Notes: a model not told the origin generated them from the letters alone. 20,119 nucleotides of DNA from an uncultured Bacteroidota bacterium (GCA_903905685.1 CAIVHI010000409.1:1-20119); one strand, 5' to 3'. Shown: positions 1 through 8,305, counted from the stretch's first letter. Numbers and translations are program-made.

Positions 1-1
1 A

Positions 2-49
2 AACAAAAACAAACTCCCCAATGCAATGAAACAGGCAGCGGCAAAGTAA
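2..49 (+). CDS. C-terminal tail of an upstream gene (partial)
   Basis: The reading frame starting at base 2 is open from the window edge and ends with TAA at 47-49, giving 15 residues that end in KQAAAK. A clear rho-independent terminator begins 26 bases after the stop, which supports a real gene end here. Nothing about function can be said from so short a piece. The alternative is that the gene ended before the window and this frame is open by chance. Confidence 0.4.
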   Translation, partial: NKNKLPNAMKQAAAK

Positions 50-74
50 TTATTACCAGTTAAGTACCACTTTA

Positions 75-108
75 CCGGAGCTCCCCACAAGGAGCTCCGG
101 CCTTTTTT
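75..108 (+). terminator. Rho-independent terminator
   Basis: A perfect 10-bp stem (75-84 with 91-100, arm CCGGAGCTCC) encloses a 6-base loop and is followed by six T at 103-108. The T run is only on the + strand side, so it ends transcription coming from the left. The stop codon of the convergent gene at 107-406 lies in the T run. Confidence 0.85.
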
Positions 109-406
109 ATGCCGGTTCGTAAACGTTAAAGCCTTCCAACCTCATAATACCGCTATATACCAAGTCTATAAACAAGGTGGTATCCATGTTCTTGCTGTTG
201 TTCACTTCATTGTAAAGCGGCATGTAGCTACCTTTCAAGATGCGCGACGAGATGCTGAACTTGCGCAGTTGCAGCCACAGCGGATACTGCCGCAAATCGA
301 TGTTGCAATTGATGGTCTGCAAATCGTTGATGGTGTCTATCGTGTAGCACACCTTGATTTGAAGGGTGTTGACATCGGGATAGGCAATGATGATGGACTG
401 GTCCAT
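107..406 (-). CDS. Hypothetical protein, 99 aa, downstream of the desaturase
   Basis: I do not recognise this protein. It starts with ATG at 404-406, only 18 bases after the stop of the desaturase gene, so the two are probably co-transcribed. No signal peptide or membrane span is visible. The sequence alternates hydrophobic and polar residues (IIIAYPDV, LQIKVCYTI, CNIDLRQY), which suggests a beta-rich fold, and ends in a short mixed C-terminal part (NMDTTLFIDLVYSGIMRLEG). There is no Shine-Dalgarno sequence before the start, as usual in Bacteroidota. A + strand frame covers part of the same DNA (269-520), but it overlaps the desaturase end and looks like a shadow. The conserved spacing makes this a likely real gene of unknown role. 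Confidence 0.6.
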   Translation of the reverse strand: MDQSIIIAYPDVNTLQIKVCYTIDTINDLQTINCNIDLRQYPLWLQLRKFSISSRILKGSYMPLYNEVNNSKNMDTTLFIDLVYSGIMRLEGFNVYEPA

Positions 407-424
407 ATGGAGTTGTGGGATTTT

Positions 425-1207
425 TTAAAACAGTTGGTCCGGCTCACCGGTTTCGCCAACCTCGGCAATGGTTGCCTTGGGCTGCTTGCTGAGCTGAATG
501 ATGTTCAGACGTGCGAATAGGAGAATCAGCGGGTACATAGGGTCGATTTCGTGCCACCGCCTGCCAAAATTGATGGCCGATGGAAACTTGTGGTGGTTGT
601 TGTGGTAAGACTCCCCCAACATCAGGAAATCGACCACCAACAGGTTCATGGAGGTATTCTTCAACTTGTAGTTGATGTAGCCATACTTATGTGCAAACCA
701 ATTGACTACGGCTCCGTGGAAGGCCCCTATGGCCACAATGGGCAGCAGCAATAGGTACTGCCAAGGAGCGGTGGCATACTTTACGAAAAACGCCACATAC
801 AGCAACACCCAAATGGCACGGGAAAGCGTACTGTTGGCAAATCGGTCCAATTTGTCCCATTCCGGCAGGTTCTTCAGAAAGCGGGGCTCCACCTCGGTCT
901 TGCCGTCCAACAAATCTTTATATATGGTGCGGGTGCGCCACATCATGGCCAGCATGTTGGGAGAATAACTGGGAGAGTGGGGGTCTAACTCGGTGTCGGT
1001 AAACGCATGGTGCATGCGGTGCATGATGGCATACACCCGCGGACTCATGTAAGATGACCCCTGTGTGATATAGGCGACCATGAAGAAAAAACGCTCCCAA
1101 CCCTTACTCATCGTAAACGCGCCGTGGGCGGCATACCGATGTTGGAAAAAAGTTTGGGAAAACAACGAGACATACCAGAAAACGATAAAAAAAACCACGA
1201 CCGACAT
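425..1207 (-). CDS. Acyl-CoA desaturase (membrane fatty acid desaturase)
   Basis: This integral membrane di-iron enzyme family inserts a cis double bond (usually delta-9) into saturated acyl chains, using O2 and reduced carriers, and so sets membrane fluidity. The 260-residue protein has the three histidine boxes of the family: HRYAAH at 23-28, HRMHH at 63-67 and HNNHH at 202-206, plus the extra NWFAH at about 169-173 typical of the acyl-CoA (stearoyl-CoA-like) branch. Hydrophobic segments lie at about 1-20, 40-58, 130-143 and 150-168. The length is near that of short bacterial members, without a cytochrome b5 tail. The start is the first ATG of the frame, directly before the first membrane segment. 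A 99-aa gene follows 18 bases downstream. Substrate position and carrier (acyl-CoA or phospholipid-bound chains) cannot be read from the sequence. Confidence 0.92.
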   Translation of the reverse strand: MSVVVFFIVFWYVSLFSQTFFQHRYAAHGAFTMSKGWERFFFMVAYITQGSSYMSPRVYAIMHRMHHAFTDTELDPHSPSYSPNMLAMMWRTRTIYKDLLDGKTEVEPRFLKNLPEWDKLDRFANSTLSRAIWVLLYVAFFVKYATAPWQYLLLLPIVAIGAFHGAVVNWFAHKYGYINYKLKNTSMNLLVVDFLMLGESYHNNHHKFPSAINFGRRWHEIDPMYPLILLFARLNIIQLSKQPKATIAEVGETGEPDQLF

Positions 1208-1598
1208 TACGCAGAGATTTGGGTTGGAACATGCAGCAACAACACGCTATTGTGCATTGCAGAATAGCTGGAAGTAAGGAATGCACCCTATAATTTGTTT
1301 AAAGGTAACATGTTTGCTGTTAAGGTAAGGATAAAAACCGAACCGGCAAAGGCAACATCCCTCCAAGTAACCTTCGGCCACACCCGTGAGTACGATAAAC
1401 ACTGATGCCGCCAATTGGTCACCCCCGCATATCCCACAAAACCACTGCATTGGCCGCTATCTTCCAACACGCTCCACGAGAAGGAGTCATGCGCTTAACT
1501 GATAAGTATAGGTCGGGCATTAGCGATACCGAGAATTCCGGGTTGTTTCCCTATCTCGTCACGTATCCAAGAAGAAACTGAAGATGAATTTGGCTATT
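1208..1598. other. Intergenic region between lpxB and the desaturase
   Basis: This 391-bp stretch must hold the desaturase promoter and the end of the lpxB transcript. I see no convincing gene: short frames of 60-67 codons on the - strand overlap one another in different frames and have no recognisable content. No clear terminator hairpin follows lpxB. A weak -7-like TACCTTTA lies on the - strand at 1300-1307, about 90 bases before the desaturase start, but it deviates from TAnnTTTG and has no clear -33 partner. Confidence 0.5.
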
Positions 1599-2699
1599 TC
1601 ATGCTCGAGCCAACTCCCACACAATCTTGGCCGCCGCTGCCGAGGCACGACTGGTGCCGAGCAACTTGGCGAGGTCGGTATAGTCTTGCCGCAGCAACTG
1701 TAGGGTAGGCGATTCCGCGAGGAGTTGCGACAGCGCCTCTACGATGTTCTTTTCGTTCAGGTCGTCCTGAATCAGCTCGCGCACTACGGGCTTGTCCATA
1801 ATCAGGTTCACCAGCGATATGTATTTCACCTTTACCAATTGCCTGGCCAGCAAGTAGGAGATTTTGTTGCCCTTGTAGCACACCACCTCGGGCACCCCGA
1901 ATAGGGCGGTCTCCAACGTAGCCGTGCCACTTGTCACGAGGGCTGCCTTGGCCTGACTCAGGAGATTGTAGGTCTGGTTCCGCACCAGTTGCACAGGTGC
2001 CTTGCCAATGATGTCCAGATAGAGGCTGTCGGGTTGCGCCGGCGCCTGCGCCACCACAAATGCATACTCTGGAAAATGGCGCACGGCCTGCAGCATGATG
2101 GGCAATTTCAGCCGTATCTCTTGTGCGCGGCTGCCCGGCAACAGGGCAATGATGGGGCGGTCTGAAAGGGGAACGACGGCTACGTTGTCGCGATGATACT
2201 TCACCACCTCCATTAATGGGTGGCCCACATAGGCTACCTCCCACTGCTTGCCCGCAAAGTAGGGTTGCTCAAACGGCAGTATCACAATCATCTTGTCCAC
2301 GTCGCGCTTCAATGCAGCCACGCGACTCTCCTTCCACGCCCAAACCTGCGGAGAAATGTAGTAAGCGGTCTTGTAACCGTGCTGCCGCGCCCAAGCCGCA
2401 ATCCGCATATTGAACCCGGGGTAGTCTATAAAAACCACCACATCGGGCTGAAAATCGGCTATGTCTTGCTTGCAAAAGGCGATGTTGGAAAAAATGGTGC
2501 GCAGGTGGGTCAGCACCTCTACAAAGCCCATAAAGGCAAGGTCGCGAAAGTGTTTCACCACGGTGGCGCCTGCCGCCTCCATATGGTCGCCTCCCCAGCA
2601 CCTGATTTGTGCATGGGGGTCGGTGGCGTGTAGTGCTTTGATGAGGTTGCCGCCGTGCAGGTCTCCGCTGGCCTCGCCGGCAATGATGTAGTATTTCAT
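1599..2699 (-). CDS. lpxB: Lipid-A-disaccharide synthase LpxB
   Basis: LpxB is a peripheral inner-membrane glycosyltransferase (GT19) that joins UDP-2,3-diacylglucosamine and lipid X into lipid A disaccharide 1-phosphate. Family marks are the N-terminal IIAGEASGDLHG, the FIDYPGFN segment whose Asp corresponds to the important Asp98 of E. coli, SPQVWAWKESR, the PGSR motif with the conserved Arg (about residue 191), and SGTATLETALFGVP near the UDP-binding site. The length of 366 residues is normal for the family. I chose the ATG at 2697-2699: it puts the GEASGD motif at the usual distance and leaves 4 bases after the upstream stop, while an ATG six codons earlier would overlap the upstream gene. 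The gene follows a small membrane-protein gene and probably shares its transcript. It is expected to be essential or near-essential for an LPS-containing outer membrane. Confidence 0.96.
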   Translation of the reverse strand: MKYYIIAGEASGDLHGGNLIKALHATDPHAQIRCWGGDHMEAAGATVVKHFRDLAFMGFVEVLTHLRTIFSNIAFCKQDIADFQPDVVVFIDYPGFNMRIAAWARQHGYKTAYYISPQVWAWKESRVAALKRDVDKMIVILPFEQPYFAGKQWEVAYVGHPLMEVVKYHRDNVAVVPLSDRPIIALLPGSRAQEIRLKLPIMLQAVRHFPEYAFVVAQAPAQPDSLYLDIIGKAPVQLVRNQTYNLLSQAKAALVTSGTATLETALFGVPEVVCYKGNKISYLLARQLVKVKYISLVNLIMDKPVVRELIQDDLNEKNIVEALSQLLAESPTLQLLRQDYTDLAKLLGTSRASAAAAKIVWELARA

Positions 2700-2703
2700 G
2701 AAA

Positions 2704-2997
2704 TCACGACCAAACAAACATCACCAATACAATGTATACCGCATATAGCATAGTGGCCACCACCACGCCGTTCATGGAGTAATCGAGCCGCTTGGTTTTG
2801 AAGTACAGGAACGGTGCCAAGTTGATGAGCAGACTCATGGTCAGTACGCGTGCATAAACCTGATGACTAGATTTTACGGTACTCACAAACTGACTGAACT
2901 TCATACCGTGCCCCCACAATTTGGACATGATGAAGAACCCCAGCAAGGGCAGCAGTATCCCGATGACAAATCCGATAAAGGGTACGTTCCGTTTCAT
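2704..2997 (-). CDS. Small three-span membrane protein upstream of lpxB
   Basis: This is a 97-residue protein of no family I can name. Three hydrophobic segments are visible at about 6-24 (FIGFVIGILLPLLGFFIM), 50-66 (LTMSLLINLAPFLYF) and 76-95 (GVVVATMLYAVYIVLVMFVW), separated by short charged stretches, so it is an inner-membrane protein. The ATG at 2995-2997 is preferred to a GTG two codons earlier because it directly precedes the basic KR and the first span. The stop lies 4 bases before the lpxB start, which indicates tight co-transcription and perhaps translational coupling. A link with lipid A or envelope synthesis is inferred only from this position. Confidence 0.8.
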   Translation of the reverse strand: MKRNVPFIGFVIGILLPLLGFFIMSKLWGHGMKFSQFVSTVKSSHQVYARVLTMSLLINLAPFLYFKTKRLDYSMNGVVVATMLYAVYIVLVMFVWS

Positions 2998-3072
2998 AAA
3001 CACAGTTAACAGCCTGCAATTTACGCCGGTATTTCGCTTTTTGCGGCGCAGGGTTTGCAGATGGGTACCGCG

Positions 3073-3789
3073 TTAGTTCATGGGTACTTCCAGCACCAGC
3101 AGCTCGCAATCCGAAATGGCAGTGATGTTCACCGAGTCGGTATCGTAGATGCCTACAGCATCGCGGCGATCCAATGTTTGTCCTCCAACTGTGGCCAACC
3201 CTTCCACCGACATTACATACACACCATTACCTGGACGCACAACATGGTAGGTCAATGCACTGCCTGTAGTAAGTTCGGTACGGTAGATGCGTGCCTGCTG
3301 GTGAATCTTCAGTCCGGGTTCATCGCTCCCGGCTGGCGAAACCACCTGTTGCAACCTACCCTTGCGGCCGTCGGTACCGAAAAGGGCTTGGTCGTAGCGG
3401 GGTGCAATATTGCGCTCCTCGGGGAAAATCCAGATTTGGAACAGCTTCACGGCGATATTCCGCTCGTGGTTGTACTCACTGTGTTGCAAGCCCGTACCCG
3501 CACTCATCACCTGCACTTCGCCCGGACTGATGGTTTGGGTATGGCCCATGGTGTCGCGGTGTTCCAGCTTGCCCTCCAACACTATGGTGATGATTTCCAT
3601 ATTGTCGTGGGGGTGCTTGCCAAAGCCCGAACCGCCGGCCACCGTGTCGTCATTCAATACCCGCAGCACCCCGAAGTGGACCTTCGATGGGTCGTACCAG
3701 CCCGCGAAGCTGAACGAGTGGTAGGTGTCCAACCAGCCGTGGTTGGCATGGCCGCGTTGGTCGGCCGGATGAAAAATGGTCTTTGCCAT
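3073..3789 (-). CDS. Pirin family protein (bicupin)
   Basis: Pirins are cytoplasmic double-cupin proteins with one metal (Fe or similar) in the N-terminal cupin; some members, such as E. coli YhhW, oxidise quercetin in vitro, but the physiological role is usually unknown. The 238-residue length fits YhhW. The metal ligands are visible as His59 and His61 in KHPHDNMEI, His103 in GLQHSEYN and Glu105. The N-terminal FHPADQRGHANHGWLDTYHSFSF is the classic pirin opening and fixes the start. The C-terminal cupin (about 135-238) lacks the ligand set, as is normal. It lies 75 bases upstream of the small membrane protein and lpxB on the same strand and could be co-transcribed with them, though nothing links pirin function to lipid A. 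Confidence 0.93.
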   Translation of the reverse strand: MAKTIFHPADQRGHANHGWLDTYHSFSFAGWYDPSKVHFGVLRVLNDDTVAGGSGFGKHPHDNMEIITIVLEGKLEHRDTMGHTQTISPGEVQVMSAGTGLQHSEYNHERNIAVKLFQIWIFPEERNIAPRYDQALFGTDGRKGRLQQVVSPAGSDEPGLKIHQQARIYRTELTTGSALTYHVVRPGNGVYVMSVEGLATVGGQTLDRRDAVGIYDTDSVNITAISDCELLVLEVPMN

Positions 3790-4335
3790 AACATGAATTG
3801 GATTGCATTGCGAAGTTCCGAAAGTGGGACGGATTTATAGGTGGGGGATTTGGATATCGAGGTATAGTTTGAACGCAAAAAGTCCGATTCCGGTTTTGAC
3901 GACATTCCTACGTCGGGGCGAATGCGGTTCACCCATTCGCCGCTTACTTTCCTGGTCGAAGGGAGACCCTTCGACCCACTAATTACCCGGCGTCTCGCAG
4001 GAGTACAAGGCAGGCAAAACCGTTTGAGGTTCAAATGCACGGCTATCAGGAGATAACCACCCTCCAAGGACGTAGAGAAAATCTACGCCCAACATTTTGA
4101 AATGGACCAGGCACATTTTTTTACCACGCTCCGCCGCCTTTCACCGCCCTCAAGCGCAGCGCCCGCCGTCCCCAATACCTTCTCATTTTGATAATCCACC
4201 CTATCACAATGAGCACACCATCGGTTTCTGATATCGTCTCCGAAGGTAAATCACACGTATAATCGGCCATTTCCCACACACATATGCATTAGGCACAATC
4301 TTTGGCATTCTGGTCAGGAACCAAAAGGGCAGCAC
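3790..4335. other. Gene-free region between pirin and porin genes
   Basis: This 546-bp stretch separates two divergent transcripts. No frame looks coding: the longest - strand frame (3654-4067) runs through the pirin gene and is low-complexity and basic. It holds two adjacent palindromes (3917-3941 and 3954-3976), annotated separately. A near -7 element AATCTTTG is at 4297-4304, about 30 bases before the porin ATG, but it differs from TAnnTTTG at its first base, so the porin promoter is uncertain. Confidence 0.55.
3917..3976. repeat. Pair of adjacent palindromes, REP-like
   Basis: The first palindrome has 8-bp arms, GGCGAATG at 3917-3924 and CATTCGCC at 3934-3941, around a 9-base loop. Twelve bases on, a second has perfect 10-bp arms, GGTCGAAGGG at 3954-3963 and CCCTTCGACC at 3967-3976, around a 3-base loop. 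Neither is followed by a T run, so they are not ordinary terminators. Two GC-rich palindromes in an otherwise empty gap resemble REP/BIME or small MITE-type repeats. No second copy is present in this window, so repeat status is inferred. Confidence 0.45.
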
Positions 4336-5672
4336 ATGAATTTCCTCCAAAATATTTGCCTGATGTTGTTGATACCGGCTACCGGGATATTGCCGGCATC
4401 CGCACAATCCGATACAACCTCCCCCATTTCCCGGGCATTGCCAAGCCCATTGAAATCACTGCCCTTTCCATCGGGCGACTGGCTGAACGGCCCCATCATT
4501 GGCGAGCCTGCCGATGCCCCTGACTATGCCCTACAGCATGTGTTGGCCATGGCCAACAACAAGAGCCGCATCAAGATTTATGGCTGGGTCGACCCATCGT
4601 TTACCTACAGTACTTCCAAAAACTGCAATGTGCCGGTCGCCTACAATGTCGTCCCCAATGCGTTCGAACTCGACCAATTGGCGTTACGCATAGAACGCCA
4701 ACCCAATACCGTCCAGACCGACCATTTCGATTGGGGATTCAGGCTGAGTAACATGTATGGCATGGACTACCGCTACACCGTAGCCAAAGGCTGGTTCAGC
4801 GACCAATATTACAAGCATAACAACCTCTACGGCTACGACAACCCCGAATGCAACGTATTGCTCTACTTCCCGAAGGTGGTGGAAGGCATGGTGCTGAAAA
4901 TAGGGCGGTTCATCTCCCCGCCCGACATCGAAGCCCAACTGGCTACCGACAATTACCTGTTTTCCCACTCAGTCATGTTCTCCTACGACCCCTTTACGCT
5001 CACGGGCATTCAGTCCACCATACGGCTCAATTCATATTGGCAAATCGAATTTGCGCTGCATGGCGGCAACGATATGTCGGCATGGAGCAACTCCTCCTCG
5101 ATCAACGGGCAGGCCTTCGTGCGGTGGATCTCGCATAGCAACAAAGACGGTATCTGGTTCGGCATCAACTCGTTGGGGCCGAATTGGAAATTCACCAACG
5201 ACCACGACGACCTACACTGTTTGGAGGCACTTGGGGGCATAAATTCAACGAACGCATCCACATGATGACGGAAGCCTACTTTGAGTGGGAGAAAGACGCG
5301 GCCTTGGGCGGCTCGGCCAGCCTCGGACGGGTGAGGTATGGTGCGGGCGGCGGGCCGGGCCTCATCATTCCAGGTATCTCCGATGCCATAGGTGCGGTCA
5401 ACTACTTTCAAATGCTCTTAGGGCATAACGACAAAAGCTATATTTCAATCCGAAACGACTACCTCAATGATAGAGACGCCTGGCGGACGGGTTACAAAAC
5501 CACTTATATCAGCCATACTTTAGGTTATATTCATTACATTACACCTTGGTTATTCGTGCGGCCCGAAATCCGTTACGACTATACGGTTGGTGGTGGCGAC
5601 ATTGCTGCCTACGACCTTGGCACAAAGAAGAACCAAGTGAATATCGCATCAGATTTGATTTTACGTTTTTAA
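4336..5672 (+). pseudogene. Outer-membrane beta-barrel porin, frameshifted
   Basis: Read across one frameshift this gives about 445 residues. The first part begins with a signal peptide (MNFLQNICLMLLIPATGILPASAQ) and continues with the YGWVDPSFTYSTSKN start of a barrel, alternating strands rich in aromatic residues, and FRLSNMYGMDYRY. The frame from 4336 runs to a stop at 5263-5265, but from about 5220 the barrel sequence (LFGGTWGHKFNERIH, then MTEAYFEWEKDAA) continues in the frame one base earlier, down to TAA at 5670-5672 and a typical outer-membrane C-terminus ending in Phe (DLILRF). One missing base, for example a C in the CACTG at about 5217-5221, explains it. The protein resembles the OmpL-like beta-barrel porin-2 family, which in Bacteroidota is often found in kdp operons; it ends 9 bases before kdpA, so they form one transcript. 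The frameshift may be a true mutation or a sequencing error. Confidence 0.8.
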
Positions 5673-5681
5673 CAGGCACCT

Positions 5682-7382
5682 ATGGGTTTGCAGCTATTTT
5701 GGGCAGTCATCGTTTTCTCGGCCTCGGTATTGTTGGCCATACCTGTGGCATCGCTGATGAAGAAGACCTATGGTGGAGAACCTTCCTTCATGGACTTCAT
5801 GTTGCCTATGGAAGGATTGATGTACCGGTGTTGCCGCATAGACCCCGGCAAGGAAATGGATTGGAAACGGTACCTGTCGGTACTGATGCTGATTCAGGCA
5901 GTTTGGTTGGTGTTTGGCTTTGTCGTCTTATCGATGCAAGGCCATCTTTTTTTGAACCCTGCCCATGTGCCCGACATGGAGTGGACGCTCGCGCTGAATT
6001 CTACCATCAGCTTCCTCACCAGTACCGACCTCCAGCACTATGCGGGTGAAACGGGAGCGAGCTATTTGTCGCAGATGGGGGTATTCCTATTCCTTCAGTT
6101 TATGAGCGCGGCCACCAGCCTGTGTGCGGGGGTGGCTGTGGTACGCGGGTTGGATTCCAAATCGGGTGCGTCATTGGGCAACTTCTACCACGACTTTGTG
6201 AGGTCTTGCACGCGCATACTGTTGCCGTTGTGCGTGGTGGTGGCAGCGATATTGATGCTCAACGGCATGCCCATGACCTTCAAAGGACCCGACCGCTCGG
6301 TGTCAGTGCAGGGCGATACCACCTTGGTAGCCCTTGGCCCTGTTGCGGCCATGATACCCATCAAGAATTTGGGATCGAATGGCGGTGGGTTTTATGGCGC
6401 CAATAGCGCCCACCCGTTCGAGAATCCCAATGAAACCACGTTCATCGTGCACATCATCACCGTGTTGCTGTTGCCGTTGGCCTTCGTATTCTTCATCGGC
6501 AAATACCTGAACAGGAAGAAGTTCCGCAATATGTTGTTGACGGTGATGCTGTTGGGCTTTGCATTGACGTGGATTCCCATCTTGGCGGGCGAGACAGGCG
6601 GAAACCCACATCTGGCCGCTATGGGTATTGCTCAACCCATGGGTAATATGGAAGGGAAGGAAGTGAGGTTTGGCGGCTTCAACTCTGCGTTCTATAGTGC
6701 GGTCAACATGGTCATCCCGGCCGGAACCGTCACCGGTATGCACGACAGCTACATGCCGTTATCTGCCATCGGTATGCTGATAGGCATGCAGGTAGACGCG
6801 TTTTTCGGTGGGCTGGGCACGGGTTGGATCAACATGTTCATCTACCTGATTATCGCGGTATTCATTGCCTCGCTGATGATTGGACGAACGCCCGAACTGC
6901 TGGGCCGGAAAATATCGTTGGTGGAAATACAGGCTGCCGTCATGGTGTCCATCATCGGCTCGGCAGTGCCGCTTATCCTTACCGCGATAGCCTGCTTTAC
7001 TTACACGCACTACCCGGGCGGTGGCAATGCCTTGGGGTGGTTGGGCAATAAGGGCGAACATGGTTTTACCACCATCTTCTATGAATACGTATCGGCCATG
7101 GCCGGAAACGGCTCCGAGTTTTCGGGCTTGGGCAACAACACCCCCTTCTGGAACCTGACCACCTGCATCCCGATGTTGCTGGGTAGGTTCGTCCCCATGG
7201 TTGGCGCCTTTTTCATCATAGGGTCTTACCGTACAAAGCTTTTTGTAGATGGCTCATTGGGCACCTTGAAAACGGAGTCCTACACCTTCAGCATCTTCCT
7301 ATATTGCGTCATCATGATACTCAGCGTGTTGTCCATGTTCATCGTGTTCATCATCGGCCCGATTGTGGAGCATTTGGGGTAG
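5682..7382 (+). CDS. kdpA: Potassium-transporting ATPase subunit KdpA (orphan)
   Basis: KdpA is the K+-channel-like subunit of the high-affinity KdpFABC pump of the inner membrane; K+ is selected by four pore loops and passed to the P-type ATPase KdpB. The 566-residue length is normal (E. coli 557). Pore loops are visible: TSTDLQHYAGE (about 113-123), LGSNGGGFYGANSAHPFENP (230-249), IPAGTVTGMHDS (345-356) and SAMAGNGSEFSGLGNN (471-486). Other family marks are GNPHL, NMEGKEVRFG and FIASLMIGRTPELLG. Two filter positions differ from E. coli: Asp116 where E. coli has Asn114, and Pro346 where it has Ser343. The start ATG lies 9 bases after the porin stop. No kdpB, kdpC, kdpD or kdpE follows: after the stop are 179 non-coding bases and then psd. 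KdpA alone is not known to pump K+, so its partners must be elsewhere or the operon is decayed. Confidence 0.95.
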   Translation: MGLQLFWAVIVFSASVLLAIPVASLMKKTYGGEPSFMDFMLPMEGLMYRCCRIDPGKEMDWKRYLSVLMLIQAVWLVFGFVVLSMQGHLFLNPAHVPDMEWTLALNSTISFLTSTDLQHYAGETGASYLSQMGVFLFLQFMSAATSLCAGVAVVRGLDSKSGASLGNFYHDFVRSCTRILLPLCVVVAAILMLNGMPMTFKGPDRSVSVQGDTTLVALGPVAAMIPIKNLGSNGGGFYGANSAHPFENPNETTFIVHIITVLLLPLAFVFFIGKYLNRKKFRNMLLTVMLLGFALTWIPILAGETGGNPHLAAMGIAQPMGNMEGKEVRFGGFNSAFYSAVNMVIPAGTVTGMHDSYMPLSAIGMLIGMQVDAFFGGLGTGWINMFIYLIIAVFIASLMIGRTPELLGRKISLVEIQAAVMVSIIGSAVPLILTAIACFTYTHYPGGGNALGWLGNKGEHGFTTIFYEYVSAMAGNGSEFSGLGNNTPFWNLTTCIPMLLGRFVPMVGAFFIIGSYRTKLFVDGSLGTLKTESYTFSIFLYCVIMILSVLSMFIVFIIGPIVEHLG

Positions 7383-7561
7383 GGGTGCAAAAGCGGTTGT
7401 AGCCGTGCATGGGCTCTCCCACCAACGGGCGCAACCATGCGGCACACCATTTGGTCAAGCTACATTACGTTGAGGCAGAATAGTTTACAACACCCTACCT
7501 AATTTCAGCTTTCTCCAACCAAATCATTTATCTTATTTTCGCCAAAAATTTCCGGCAAAAC

Positions 7562-8242
7562 ATGAAGATACATCGCGAAGGCTATAAATACATTACGTAT
7601 GCCACCCTCATACTCATCATGGTGAATGCAGTTTGCATTTACTTCTTCGGCGACATGTTTTGGCCCGTCATTCTCGCCAACGTGGTGGTATTGCCGCTGT
7701 GGTTCTGGATAATCTGGTTCTTCCGCCTGCCCGAGCGCGTGCATACCATGAGCAAGCGGCATGTGGTGGCTCCTGCCGACGGCAAGGTTGTGGTGATTGA
7801 GGAAACCGTTGAGACGGAGTATTTTAAAGACAAGAGGCTGCAGATATCCATTTTCATGTCGCCGCTCAATGTGCACGTCAACCGCAGCCCCATTCCCGGC
7901 GAGGTGAAATTCCTGCGCTACCACCCGGGCAAATACTTGGTGGCTTGGCACCCCAAATCGTCTACCGAAAATGAACGGACTACGATAGTCATCGGCAATG
8001 AGCGTTACGACATCTTGGTGCGCCAGATAGCCGGAGCCTTGGCCCGCCGCATATGCTGCTATACCTTTTATGGCGACAAGCTCACCCAAAACCAAGAGTT
8101 CGGCTTCATCCGCTTCGGCTCCCGGGTAGACGTGTTCTTGCCCGCAGGCACGGTGCCCACTGTAAAAATCGGCGATATCGTGCAGGGTGGTGTTTCCATT
8201 CTCGCTTCCGATGTGGAAGACCATCATCCGAAGCTTTCCTAA
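7562..8242 (+). CDS. psd: Phosphatidylserine decarboxylase, short (archaeal-type) form
   Basis: This inner-membrane enzyme makes phosphatidylethanolamine by decarboxylating phosphatidylserine. It is made as a proenzyme that cuts itself, turning a Ser into the pyruvoyl cofactor. The 226-residue length is that of the short Psd form found in Bacteroidota and archaea. Two membrane spans lie at about 10-29 and 35-54, then the catalytic domain. The self-cleavage triad is visible as Asp73 in APADGKV, His105 in PLNVHVNRSP and Ser187 in FIRFGSRVDVF, with cleavage expected between Gly186 and Ser187. The start is the first ATG before the first span; a -7-like TATTTTCG lies at 7534-7541, 20 bases upstream. 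The partner phosphatidylserine synthase gene is not in the window. Confidence 0.95.
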   Translation: MKIHREGYKYITYATLILIMVNAVCIYFFGDMFWPVILANVVVLPLWFWIIWFFRLPERVHTMSKRHVVAPADGKVVVIEETVETEYFKDKRLQISIFMSPLNVHVNRSPIPGEVKFLRYHPGKYLVAWHPKSSTENERTTIVIGNERYDILVRQIAGALARRICCYTFYGDKLTQNQEFGFIRFGSRVDVFLPAGTVPTVKIGDIVQGGVSILASDVEDHHPKLS

Positions 8243-8305
8243 TTCAGTCCACACCACCTAATCCGTAGACTCACCCGCCGCATAGTTGGCCATCTCCAAA
8301 ATATG

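Noticed and set aside
1247..1470. Short - strand frames with several Cys in the desaturase upstream region
   Set aside because: Two overlapping frames cover the same DNA, neither has a promoter or a recognisable domain, and the composition looks random.
3055..3840. Long + strand frame of 261 codons
   Set aside because: It lies opposite the pirin gene, whose metal ligands and length are clearly right; the + frame has no recognisable content.
5682..7382. Reading kdpA as a novel transporter gene
   Set aside because: Length and all four pore-loop regions match KdpA; only two filter positions differ, which is recorded as a finding instead.
7388..7450. Imperfect inverted repeat after kdpA (GCATGG with CCATGC)
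   Set aside because: Pairing is broken by bulges, with no T run, so a terminator is not supported.
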